Shown here: positions 9,735 to 20,186 of the stretch, one piece after another
Layout of the letters: each line of letters starts with the position of its first letter
How positions within the stretch are numbered: the stretch's first letter is position 1
From: Tunturiibacter empetritectus
GTDB taxonomy: Bacteria; Acidobacteriota; Terriglobia; Terriglobales; Acidobacteriaceae
Assembly: GCF_014201375.1 (NCBI RefSeq)
Contig: NZ_JACHDZ010000008.1
Location: 1 to 64,000 of the forward strand
Length of the DNA stretch: 64,000 nt
Direction: 5' to 3'
Notes under the pieces: model-generated
What the model was told of the DNA's origin: nothing
Seen by the model: only the letters and a program-made list of their open reading frames with translations
The model's database searches: none
Program-made: the position numbers and the translations under genes

Positions 9735-10843
9735 TTACCGGCAATCTGCCCTGAAGCACAAGTTCTTGCTGAAGAACGGCATCACGTTGATTCTGAAAGC
9801 GATCGGCGACTGCACTCACGTGAGTGCCTGAGTAGATCTCAAAACTGTTCTCGATCCCGTAGGTATCGAGGATATCGTGCAGCTTGGTGGCATCGTACCG
9901 CAGGCCGTCCTGATCGCCTACGTCCATAGCGATGGCGCGGTACTTGCTTCAGATTGCCGATGTACTGATCGACAAAGGCGAGTGGTGAGTTAGCCGTGTA
10001 TTTCGCTACGATCTCGGGCTGCGGAAGACCGTCCTTGCTTGGCAGATCGAAGTAGAGCGGAGGTTTCTTTGGATTGGGCGCCCACGCCGCTGCCGTCGCA
10101 TACTGGGCGGCGGCGAAGCCAGGCGCCTCTGCAGCCAAGTCTGCGGGAGACTTGGCCGCGGGAACCTTCTTCTCGCTGGCAATCGCCCGCTCCTTGATCT
10201 GATCGGCGGAGCCTGGGCCGCCTCCGACCATCGAAGACATGCAGCAGGGACTCAAGATATAGAGAGCGCCGAATACGTCGGGATGCTTCATGCCGATGCG
10301 CGACGCACCATAGCCGCCCATGGAATGGCCGGCGAGGCCACGGCTGGTACGCTGTGGAATAGTGCGGTAATGCACGTCTATGTAGGCCACGACGTCACGC
10401 GCGATGTAATTCTCAAAGTCACCGGTAGTGACCGAACTCGAATACATCGAACCGTTGTAGATGGTCTTGGAATCCGGCAAGACGACAATCATCTCCTGAG
10501 CGCCTTTTGCGAAAGCGCCTTCGACGGTCTCGGGTACGTGGATTTCGCGCGTCCACTGCTCCGCGCCAATGGAGTAACCGTGCAACGCGTAAACGACGGA
10601 GTAGCGGCGCTTCTTATCCTTCTGGTAGCTGGGCGGCAAGAAGACGATGACATCGCGATCGACCGCGTCGCCTTCGAGATTGCCTTCGAGCGCCGTGCCG
10701 TGAACCTTGATGTGCTCTACTGCGACGGGCTTTGCACCGGGAATGATGTCGGGAATATTAGTCTCCACCCGGGCCATGAGCCCTGATCCCGACGTAACGG
10801 CCAATGTCATTGCACATGCAAGTAACAGCTTCGTTGATTTCAT
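9735..10843 (-). pseudogene. Secreted CE1/esterase D-like carbohydrate esterase, frameshifted
   Basis: Starts at 10843 with a signal peptide (MKSTKLLLACAMTLAVTSGS), then a D-type alpha/beta hydrolase: DVIVFLPPSYQKDKKRRYSV, VYALHGYSIGAEQW, the nucleophile Ser in GLAGHSMGGYGA and PSKDGLPQPEIV. At about 9945-9955 the frame breaks: NLKQ should continue as YRAIAMDVGDQDGLRYDATK in the next frame, leading to the catalytic His region (SGTHVSAVADRFQNQ). A second shift near 9800 restores the natural ending VMPFFSKNLCFRADCR with a TAA at 9735-9737. Because of the first shift the tail runs in frame into the GH127 ORF, giving an artefactual fusion. It was probably an acetyl- or feruloyl-esterase on decorated hemicellulose. 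Confidence 0.85.
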
Positions 10844-11101
10844 CTCGACCCTCCCTCGAAAGATCTGGCTACTGCAACGGGGAATAATAAATGCTCATAC
10901 TGAAGCGGCACAGGGCAGCGCAAGCAGCAGGATATATACCGTCCGGTGCAGGGAAAGCGTTTTCGCGAACGCTGGCTTTTGGAACGAGTGCATGGTCCGT
11001 TTTCTCCTGATACTGGATGGAGCAAAATGCCGTTGGGCGATCGGCGGCTGTCGTTGAAAAGCGAGGATGGTCCGAGGCTCTCAATCGAGCGCGTCTCGCA
11101 A

Positions 11102-12679
11102 TTACGGCTCAATCGAAACGACAGTCAGAGATCGAGGCGCTACCGTCAGTGAAAGCTTGCCGTTCTGTAACTTCACCGCTGCAGGTTTCGGCGTAACTGT
11201 AATTGGGGATTCAAAGGTGTTCGTGCTGTCGACTGACGGAGCCGTTAACGTTTCTGCCTTGGCCGACTTTGCCACAATGCCGGTCAAGTCGGCGTCGACA
11301 ACCGCGGGGTTCTCCGCGTCGAGATTGGTGATCTCAAGCAACAGCTTTCCATCCGTGCTCTTCGCAGCGATCGCGTCGACCCGCGGCAGGGATGCACCGC
11401 CGTGCGTGTAGGCGCCCGCATCGAAGACGATGGGAATAAGCGCGGCGTCCTGAAACGGAACGTACATTTTGTAGACGTAGTAGGTGGGCGTCAGAACCAT
11501 CTGCTCCTTGTCCGTAAGGATCATTGCCTGGAGCACGTTGATCATCTGGGCGATGTTGGCCATGCGGACGCGATCGGCGTGACGAGCGAAGATGTTCAGG
11601 TTGAGCGAGGCGAGTATAGCGTCGCGGACGCTGTTCTGCTGCACGAGGAAAGCAGGGTTGGAGCCGGAGAGCGGCGCGTGCCAGGCACCCCACTCATCCA
11701 CAGTTAGGGTCACCTTTTTCTCCGGGTCGTATTTGTCCATCACAGCCTCCTGCTTGCGCAGGAACTCATCCATGAAGAGCGTCGATTTAAGGGTCTTCAT
11801 GTAGTCGTCTACTCCGAACTTCTCGGAGTTGGTTGAGGGTGGCCAGCCGTTGGGAACGGTGTACCAGTGCAGGGAAACGCCGTTGATATCCCAGGCCCAG
11901 GTGTGCTTCTTCCATGCTTTCATCACGGCTTCAGTCCATTCAGTGTCTGGCGTACCTGGACCCACTGCGATCTTCAGCATCTGGTCCTTGCCGTGCTGCG
12001 CCGGATTCATATTGAGCACGAAGCGGCTGTACACCTTCATCAGGCTCACGTAGTAGTCGGGAGTCATCGCGCCGCCGCAGTCCCAACTCTCGTTACCGAT
12101 GCCGAGAAATCCGACTTTGTAGGGCTCGGGATGACCATTGGCAGCACGTTCTTTGGCGAGCGCCGTCGGCGCTGCGGCGGTCATGTATTCCAACCACTCG
12201 GCCGCTTCCTGGGGAGTCCCTGAACCAACGTTGACGGACACGTACGGTGTGCTGCCTATCTGCTGGATGAAGTCCATGAACTCGTCGGTGCCGAAGACAT
12301 TCGTATCAATCACGTCGCCCCATGCCGAGTTCACGGTAGCCGGGCGCTTGTCCGCCGGGCCGATTCCCTTGCGCCAGTGGTACTGGTCGGCAAAGCAGCC
12401 CCCCGGCCAGCGGACATTTGGAACCTTTAGTTCACGCAGAGCCGCGACCACGTCATTGCGGATCCCACGAGTATTCGGAATAGAAGAATCGGGACCGACC
12501 CAGATTCCTTCATACAGCCCGTGTCCAAGATTCTCGGCGAACTGTCCGAAGAGGTTGCGATCGATCCTGGCTTCCGTCTTGGAGGCATCGATGGATAGAT
12601 GGACGTCTTCCGCTTCCATAATCGGCAAAGGCATCATCGCAAACATGAGACCGAAACTCAGCAAATGCCTGCACTTCAT
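11102..12679 (-). CDS. Alpha-L-arabinofuranosidase (GH51), secreted
   Basis: The start is ATG 12679 (MKCRHLLSFGLMFAMMPLPI), preceded by GGAGAAA and followed by a signal peptide; longer upstream reading lacks a ribosome site. The 525-residue protein shows GH51 hallmarks: IDRNLFGQFAENLGHGLYEG, VPNVRWPGGCFADQYHWR, the acid/base Glu in GIGNESWDCGG, INGVSLHWYT and the nucleophile Glu in TLTVDEWGAWH, with a C-terminal beta-sandwich. It removes arabinofuranosyl units from arabinoxylan, arabinan or xyloglucan. It is the first intact gene to the right of the decayed block and divergent from the CE1 esterase at 12961, sharing a roughly 280-base promoter region. Confidence 0.94.
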   Translation of the reverse strand: MKCRHLLSFGLMFAMMPLPIMEAEDVHLSIDASKTEARIDRNLFGQFAENLGHGLYEGIWVGPDSSIPNTRGIRNDVVAALRELKVPNVRWPGGCFADQYHWRKGIGPADKRPATVNSAWGDVIDTNVFGTDEFMDFIQQIGSTPYVSVNVGSGTPQEAAEWLEYMTAAAPTALAKERAANGHPEPYKVGFLGIGNESWDCGGAMTPDYYVSLMKVYSRFVLNMNPAQHGKDQMLKIAVGPGTPDTEWTEAVMKAWKKHTWAWDINGVSLHWYTVPNGWPPSTNSEKFGVDDYMKTLKSTLFMDEFLRKQEAVMDKYDPEKKVTLTVDEWGAWHAPLSGSNPAFLVQQNSVRDAILASLNLNIFARHADRVRMANIAQMINVLQAMILTDKEQMVLTPTYYVYKMYVPFQDAALIPIVFDAGAYTHGGASLPRVDAIAAKSTDGKLLLEITNLDAENPAVVDADLTGIVAKSAKAETLTAPSVDSTNTFESPITVTPKPAAVKLQNGKLSLTVAPRSLTVVSIEP

Positions 12680-12795
12680 GAATTTCTCCGCGAGACAAAA
12701 GAAATAACTGGAAATGGTCGAACAAGGACATGATCCATCCAAGCCAGCGTTGTGTCCATGATTTGAGAATATATCGAATAAATTGGTGTACTTAG

Positions 12796-14217
<1,422 letters not shown>

Positions 14218-14313
14218 TGGTCTGTGTATTGTGATTCGCATGCAAGCTTTTTTTGAGGAAAGATACGTCAGCCGGAAGACAGCCAGCCTATGTCCCAACT
14301 TGAGGTTCAAAAC

Positions 14314-17022
14314 ATGAACAAATGCATGACGCAAATGATGCAAAGATTTGTCCTGGTAACTGGATCGCTTTTCTTTGCCTTGGCCGTACAGACCGTGGTC
14401 GCTCAAGGTGCAGCGACTCTCCCTTATTTGGACACCAAAGCGACTCTCCCTTATTTGGATACCAATTTGACGCCTGAACAAAGGGCTGCCGACTTGGTGC
14501 ACCGGATGACTCTCGCCGAGAAGGCCTCGGAGATGCAGAACAATTCCGCTGCCGTTTCACGGCTCAACATTCCCGCATATCAATGGTGGAGCGAGGCCCT
14601 CCACGGCGTCATCAACGAGGGGGTAACCGAGTATCCCGAGCCCATCGGTCTCGCTGCCACGTTCGATGCACCGGGAATTCACACCATGGCGGCCCAGATT
14701 GGTATCGAGGGGCGCATCAAGCACGTGCAAAACATACGCGAAGGACATACGGGCATCATGGGAGGGCTCGATTTCTGGTCCCCAAATCTGAACATTTTTC
14801 GCGACCCGCGCTGGGGCCGGGGTCAGGAGACTTACGGCGAAGATCCATTCCTCACCGGCCGCATGGGCGTTGCATACGTGACCGGATTGCAGGGCGACAA
14901 TCCGAAGTACTACCTGGCGATTGCGACACCAAAACACTATGCCGTGCATAGCGGGCCGGAGCCAACGCGGCATTTTGCCGACGTCGACGTCAGCAAACAC
15001 GATCAGGTCGATACCTACGAGCCTGCCTTCCGCGCTGCCATAGTGGAAGGCAAAGCCGGCTCTGTGATGTGTGCGTACAACGCAATCAATGGCGAACCGG
15101 CATGCGCCAGCCAATACCTGCTCCAGGATCAATTGCGCGGCAAGTGGGGCTTCCAGGGTTATGTGGTTTCGGATTGCGACGCGGTTCGCGACGTCGCTGC
15201 CAATCATCGTTATCGTCCGACGCAGGCACAAGGCGCGGCTATCTCCGTCATCAGAGGCATGGATAACGAATGCGTCACCTTTACTTCAAGATTTGGAGAG
15301 CCCGTAGAAAAGGCCTATATCGATGCGGTGCAGGAGGGATACCTGCCTGAAAGCACACTCGACACAGCCCTCATCCGCTTGTTCACCGCTCGCATCAAGC
15401 TCGGCATGTTCGACCCGCCGGATATGGTCCCATTTACCAAGATCGATGAGAAGGAACTTGATAGTGCCGAACATCGCGCTCATGCTCGCAAACTCGCGAA
15501 TGAGTCCATGGTCCTGCTGAAGAACGATGGTTTGCTTCCCCTCAATCCGGGAATCAAAAAGATCGCCGTCATTGGTCCGCTCGGCGACCAGACAAGCCCG
15601 CTGATCGGAAACTATGCAGGTCAGCCCACGCATATCGTCTCCATTCTCGAAGGCCTTCGCGCTGAGTTCCCGAACGCGGCTATAACATTTGTCCCTGGAA
15701 CCCAGTTCCTGCGCACCGATGGAACCCCTGTGCCGGACAACCTTCTCACCACTCCCGATGGTAAGCCCGGCCTCAAGGCCGACTACAACGAAGGCATGAC
15801 GAGAGACGGGCCGTCTCCCGAAGCGAGCACAACACCCCTGGCCAGCCGCACCGAGCCCAACGTCAAACTCACCGACAGCAATTTGCCGCCTGATATTGCC
15901 GGGAGAAAGGCTTTCGGCGTGCAATGGTCAGGATTTCTGACTCCAACGGAGTCGGGAGACTTCATCCTAGGAATTCGCTGCGAAGGCTTTGCCAGGCTTA
16001 CAGTGGACGGCAAGCAGATAGCAGTGGCATTCGGTGGCGGCAGCACCCCCGCTGCGGGCGTCGGTCGCGTCCACCTTGAGAAGGGCCACAAGGTCGTCCT
16101 CAAGATCAGCTATGGCAGCACCAAGGGCAAGCGGCAAGCTGAGTTGATCTGGTCCGCGGTAAACAACGCGCCTTCGCCTGAAGCCATCAGTGCGGCGGAA
16201 AATGCGGACGTGGTCATCGCCGTCGTCGGCATCACGAGCCAGCTCGAGGGCGAGGAAATGCCCGTGAGTGAGCCGGGATTCCTCGGCGGAGATCGCACAA
16301 GCATCGATCTTCCCGGCCCCGAAGAAGAACTCGTCGAAGCCGTGGCAGCCACAGGTAAGCCGCTTGCCGTGATTCTCCTGAACGGCAGTGCACTGTCCGT
16401 CAACTGGATCAACGAGCATGCCAACGCCATACTGGAAGCATGGTACCCGGGGGAAGAGGGAGGAGCGGCAGTGGCTGAGACGCTGAGCGGCAAGAACAAT
16501 CCTTCTGGCCGGCTGCCGATTACTTTCTATACCGGTGTCAGCCAGTTGCCAAACTTCGAGGACTACGGCATGGCGAACCGGACCTACCGCTACTTCGAGG
16601 CCAAACCACTCTATCCCTTCGGCTATGGGCTAAGCTATGCGACTTTTAAGTACAGCGACCTCAGTGTTTCGGTGCAGGCTGTGGCAGCGGGGCAGCCTGT
16701 GGTCGCCGATGTGACGGTGACCAACACAGGCAAAGTTGCAGGAGATGAAGTCGTGCAGGTCTATCTTAAGTTTCCCGCAGTGAAGGGTGCGCCGCTGATC
16801 GCGCTCCGCGGATTTCGAAGGGTTCATCTCCAGTCGGGTGCGAGCCAGAAGGTTCATTTCGACTTGAAGGACCGCGACTTGGGCATAGTCACCGAGGATG
16901 GGAACCCAATCGTCGCTCAAGGAGAATATACGATCAGCGTTGGCGGAGGCCAGCCGGACACAGGAGCGTCAGTAGTTACCGAGAAGTTCCGTATCGAAGG
17001 TCAAATCGCATTGCCAGATTGA
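14314..17022 (+). CDS. GH3 beta-xylosidase/beta-glucosidase with PA14 insert
   Basis: ATG 14314 has GAGG 8 bases upstream and opens a signal peptide (FVLVTGSLFFALAVQTVVAQ); an upstream ATG at 14290 in the same frame is the alternative. The 902-residue protein has a GH3 N-terminal barrel (EALHGV, FRDPRWGRGQETYGEDP, KHYAVHSGPEP), the nucleophile Asp in GYVVSDCDAVRDV near residue 286, a GH3 C-terminal domain (NESMVLLKNDGLLPL), a PA14-type sandwich inserted at about residues 455-612 (FGVQWSGFLTPTESGDF) and a C-terminal Fn3-like domain (VTVTNTGKVAGDEVVQVYLK). GH3/PA14 enzymes cut xylosyl or glucosyl residues from oligosaccharide ends. A short tandem duplication follows the signal peptide (see 14413-14466). 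Confidence 0.93.
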   Translation: MNKCMTQMMQRFVLVTGSLFFALAVQTVVAQGAATLPYLDTKATLPYLDTNLTPEQRAADLVHRMTLAEKASEMQNNSAAVSRLNIPAYQWWSEALHGVINEGVTEYPEPIGLAATFDAPGIHTMAAQIGIEGRIKHVQNIREGHTGIMGGLDFWSPNLNIFRDPRWGRGQETYGEDPFLTGRMGVAYVTGLQGDNPKYYLAIATPKHYAVHSGPEPTRHFADVDVSKHDQVDTYEPAFRAAIVEGKAGSVMCAYNAINGEPACASQYLLQDQLRGKWGFQGYVVSDCDAVRDVAANHRYRPTQAQGAAISVIRGMDNECVTFTSRFGEPVEKAYIDAVQEGYLPESTLDTALIRLFTARIKLGMFDPPDMVPFTKIDEKELDSAEHRAHARKLANESMVLLKNDGLLPLNPGIKKIAVIGPLGDQTSPLIGNYAGQPTHIVSILEGLRAEFPNAAITFVPGTQFLRTDGTPVPDNLLTTPDGKPGLKADYNEGMTRDGPSPEASTTPLASRTEPNVKLTDSNLPPDIAGRKAFGVQWSGFLTPTESGDFILGIRCEGFARLTVDGKQIAVAFGGGSTPAAGVGRVHLEKGHKVVLKISYGSTKGKRQAELIWSAVNNAPSPEAISAAENADVVIAVVGITSQLEGEEMPVSEPGFLGGDRTSIDLPGPEEELVEAVAATGKPLAVILLNGSALSVNWINEHANAILEAWYPGEEGGAAVAETLSGKNNPSGRLPITFYTGVSQLPNFEDYGMANRTYRYFEAKPLYPFGYGLSYATFKYSDLSVSVQAVAAGQPVVADVTVTNTGKVAGDEVVQVYLKFPAVKGAPLIALRGFRRVHLQSGASQKVHFDLKDRDLGIVTEDGNPIVAQGEYTISVGGGQPDTGASVVTEKFRIEGQIALPD
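14413..14466 (+). repeat. 27-bp in-frame tandem duplication at the mature N-terminus of GH3
   Basis: Two adjacent 27-base copies (14413-14439 and 14440-14466) match at 25 of 27 positions and encode ATLPYLDTK then ATLPYLDTN. The second copy flows into LTPEQRAADLV, the normal start of the GH3 domain. This is a recent slip-strand duplication just behind the signal peptidase site. Confidence 0.9.
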
Positions 17023-17158
17023 GCGATACATCCGAAGGAGTCCAGGGCGCGGACACGTCTGGCGCAAACGCAGGCGTGCCGTATGAAGGCCACCTTACCC
17101 ATCTTCTGGCAATCTGAGACGGTGTGCATTTCATGTACTTTTGAAGCAAAGGAGCAAC

Positions 17159-19879
17159 TTGACTCAATCTGTGCTCAACCTAATCAGAGTGTGTTACTTC
17201 TTGGCCCTTACCTCCGGAACGAGCCTGTTCGGCAGCGATTTTGCCATGAAGGTCACCGACAAGAATTACCTCGACACTCAAGGTTTTAGCGTGTTTCTCT
17301 ACGACAGCACGTACCATCCCGTTTTCGTAGATCAAAAGAACACGGCCATGGAGATGATTCTCCACGGGCAGCGCATCGCCACCAACGGCGATGTGCGCCT
17401 GATGCCAACGCCCGAACAGTGGGACCTGGTGGCTACCCTCAAAGGGCGCGAGGCCGATAAGACGAACAACCGGCTCACCGCCAAGCTCGCTTTCCCGGCC
17501 TTCGATCTCAGCTACACCTTGGAAGTCGCAGCCGAACCAGGCGGCGTGAAGGTCAGCATCAATCTCGACAAGCCGCTAGCGCAGAAACTGGCTGGGCGGG
17601 CGGGCTTCAATCTGGAGTTCCTGCCCTCGATCTACATGGGCAAGACTTACCTGGTGGACGGAACTAAAGCCGGCATCTTCCCGCGAACGCCAAACGACGC
17701 GATGGTCAAGGTGTTGCCTTTGCCTGATGAACCGACAAAGGCGTACTACCTGGAGGACTGGGAGAAGGCTAAGGGATACACTCAGCCGCTGCCGTTCGCC
17801 AAAGGCGAGAGCATCACGTTGGGGGTCGACGACGCGCTGGCCCGGATCAACGTCAAGTCGGATACGGCCGACCTCCTGCTTTTCGATGGACGCAATCGCG
17901 CGCAGAACGGGTGGTTCGTGCTGCGTTCGCTGATCCCTTCGGGCAAGACCACCGGCGCCATCGTATGGCACATCAGGCCGAACATGATTCCGGACTGGAC
18001 ACGGCCGCCGATGATCGCGCACAGCCAGGTCGGTTATGCGCCGGGCTTCTCCAAGGTGGCGGTATTCGAACTCGATCCGAAGTACAACGGCCCTAAGACA
18101 GCCCAAGTGCTGCGCCTGATGGAAGACGGATCTTACAAGCGGGCGTTTGAAGGCCCGATCACGCCTTCAGCGCCCTGGCTCCGCTACGCTTATTCGAAAT
18201 TCGACTTCACCCCGGTCAAGGACCCCGGCCTTTATGTAATCGAGTATGCAGGCCAGCGCACGGCGCCATTCCCCATCTCCAACGACGCTTACGCTAACAT
18301 CTGGCAGGACACCCTGGACTATCACCTCGCGGAGCAGATGGATCACGTTTCCGTTCGCGAAGCCTACCGCGTGTGGCACGGCGCTTCGCACCTCGATGAC
18401 GGCCGCCTGGCGCCCGTCTTTGGGGAGCAATTCGACGGCTGGAATCAGGCTACGGCAACGGACGGGAAGTACAAAGGCGGCGATCACATTCCGGGGATGA
18501 ACGTAGGCGGCTGGTATGATGCCGGCGATTTCGACCTCGAGGAGCCTGCTCAACTGAGCGTGATTCAAAGTCTAGCGCTGGCGTATCGCGAATTCGATCT
18601 CAAATACGACGAGCTTACGGTGGATGAAGTCGCGCGTGAGGTTGAGATGCACCGTCCCGATGGCGTGCCCGATACGGTGGAGCAAGTCAAGCACGGCGCA
18701 CTGTATATCCTCGCGCAATTCCACAATATCGGCCACGCAATCCGCGGCACGCACGAACCGGATCTGCGCCAATACACGCACCTGGGCGATGGAGCAACGA
18801 AAACCGACGGCCGCATCTATGACCCGAAGCTCGGTGCAAACGAAGTGAAGGGCGACTACTCGGGCAAGCCGGACGACCGCTGGATCTTCTCCACGAACAA
18901 CCCGTTTTTCCAGTGGAACGCCATCGCGGCGCTGGCTGCATCGGCCGATGTGCTGAAAGGCTACGACGACGCATTAGCGAAAGACTGCCTGGAGACCGCA
19001 ATCAAAGCATGGAACGACGAGAAGGCTCACCCAACGCAGAATCCGGTGGGCGGCGGCTTAGGCGGAGCGGCTCCGGCAGGGGCTCCCGGAGGAGGCGTGC
19101 TGGCCGCATCTCAGGGTGCGGTGTCTGGCCCTCAAGGCGATCCTAACGGACGGGGCAGCTCTCGCGCTCCGGCAAGTCCTGCCACCACTAGCGCACAAAC
19201 AGCTCCGCCGGCCGGCTTCGGCCGTGGCGGCAGTGACGTCGGACAGGACTGGGCTGCGGCTCTGGAATTGACGATTGCCACCAATGGTGCCGAGCCCTAC
19301 AAGTCCCGTCTGAAGGAGTTGTTCCCTCAGATGATCACCCCGCAGCAGATGGGTGTCCGTGGCTGGACCGCAGTCCGGGCGTTGCCTTATCTCGACGCGA
19401 GCGCGAAGGATCAAATGCGGGAAGCGGTGAAGACATACATGGTGGGCTTGGATAAGGAGTTGGACGCCACCCCGTTCGGCGTGCCCCCAAGCCTGGGCAC
19501 CTGGGGCGGATCGGGCGCCGTGGTTGACATGGCCATCCGGATGTACTTCCTGCACAAGACGTTTCCGGACCTTGTGGGCCCCGAATATACGCTGCGCGCC
19601 GTCAATTACATTCTCGGCACGCATCCGGTATCCAGCAGTTCGTATGTAGCGGGCGTCGGCACGGTCTCGAAGACGAAGACGTACAGCAACAATCGCGCCG
19701 ACAATGCTTACATTCCCGGTGCAGTGATCCCGGGATACATCATCATCAAGCCGGATTTTCCGGAGTGCATCGACGATTTCGGATTCCTTTGGTTCGAGGA
19801 CGAAGCCGTCGTAGCGGGGTCTGCAAGCTGGGTCGTGGCCGGCAACGCTGCGGACGCGATCACTAAGGAATTGAAATAG
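17159..19879 (+). CDS. GH9 endoglucanase-like hydrolase with low-complexity insert
   Basis: I choose TTG 17159 because AAAGGAG lies at 17148-17154; an in-frame TTG at 17141 has no ribosome site. A signal peptide follows (LNLIRVCYFLALTSGTSLFG). Order: two N-terminal beta domains (about 25-300), a cellulase Ig-like domain (AHSQVGYAPGFSKVAVFE), then the GH9 (alpha/alpha)6 barrel with GMNVGGWYDAGDFDLEEP (catalytic Asp pair, about 450), NYILGTHPVSSSSYVAGVG and a C-terminal acid Glu candidate in WFEDEAVVAG. At about residues 634-692 a Gly/Ala/Pro/Ser-rich linker of about 55 residues interrupts the barrel. With GH31, GH42, GH3 and GH51 alongside, xyloglucan or mixed-linkage glucan is a reasonable substrate. 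It ends the glycoside hydrolase run. Confidence 0.88.
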   Translation: MTQSVLNLIRVCYFLALTSGTSLFGSDFAMKVTDKNYLDTQGFSVFLYDSTYHPVFVDQKNTAMEMILHGQRIATNGDVRLMPTPEQWDLVATLKGREADKTNNRLTAKLAFPAFDLSYTLEVAAEPGGVKVSINLDKPLAQKLAGRAGFNLEFLPSIYMGKTYLVDGTKAGIFPRTPNDAMVKVLPLPDEPTKAYYLEDWEKAKGYTQPLPFAKGESITLGVDDALARINVKSDTADLLLFDGRNRAQNGWFVLRSLIPSGKTTGAIVWHIRPNMIPDWTRPPMIAHSQVGYAPGFSKVAVFELDPKYNGPKTAQVLRLMEDGSYKRAFEGPITPSAPWLRYAYSKFDFTPVKDPGLYVIEYAGQRTAPFPISNDAYANIWQDTLDYHLAEQMDHVSVREAYRVWHGASHLDDGRLAPVFGEQFDGWNQATATDGKYKGGDHIPGMNVGGWYDAGDFDLEEPAQLSVIQSLALAYREFDLKYDELTVDEVAREVEMHRPDGVPDTVEQVKHGALYILAQFHNIGHAIRGTHEPDLRQYTHLGDGATKTDGRIYDPKLGANEVKGDYSGKPDDRWIFSTNNPFFQWNAIAALAASADVLKGYDDALAKDCLETAIKAWNDEKAHPTQNPVGGGLGGAAPAGAPGGGVLAASQGAVSGPQGDPNGRGSSRAPASPATTSAQTAPPAGFGRGGSDVGQDWAAALELTIATNGAEPYKSRLKELFPQMITPQQMGVRGWTAVRALPYLDASAKDQMREAVKTYMVGLDKELDATPFGVPPSLGTWGGSGAVVDMAIRMYFLHKTFPDLVGPEYTLRAVNYILGTHPVSSSSYVAGVGTVSKTKTYSNNRADNAYIPGAVIPGYIIIKPDFPECIDDFGFLWFEDEAVVAGSASWVVAGNAADAITKELK

Positions 19880-20186
19880 CACCAACAAGGAGAACGCTCC
19901 GGGGCCCCAGACTTCCGAGCGCTTTGTTTTGCAGAGATCCGATCGCGGCGCCGCCTTCAATTGCAGTACGAGAAGGGCCTCATCCAAGAACCCCTTCATT
20001 GTAGCAATGAACCGCCAAATTTACGCCCTGCAGCAGGTGCATGCAACGGACCGACAAACTTCAAACTGATCTACACTATCGCAGCCCCCCATCATGGAGG
20101 GGCTGGTCACATAGTAGGATCGATTGCACCTCGGTTCGCAAGAGAATGGCTGACTCCCGCCAATCCATCGAACTAGGCCGTCCTGA
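19880..20186. other. Intergenic gap between convergent genes
   Basis: 307 bases between the GH9 stop and the ASPIC/UnbV stop. No supported ORF or structured RNA. The start (GAACGCTCCGGGG...) could contain a weak hairpin but there is no clear T-tract terminator. Confidence 0.4.
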
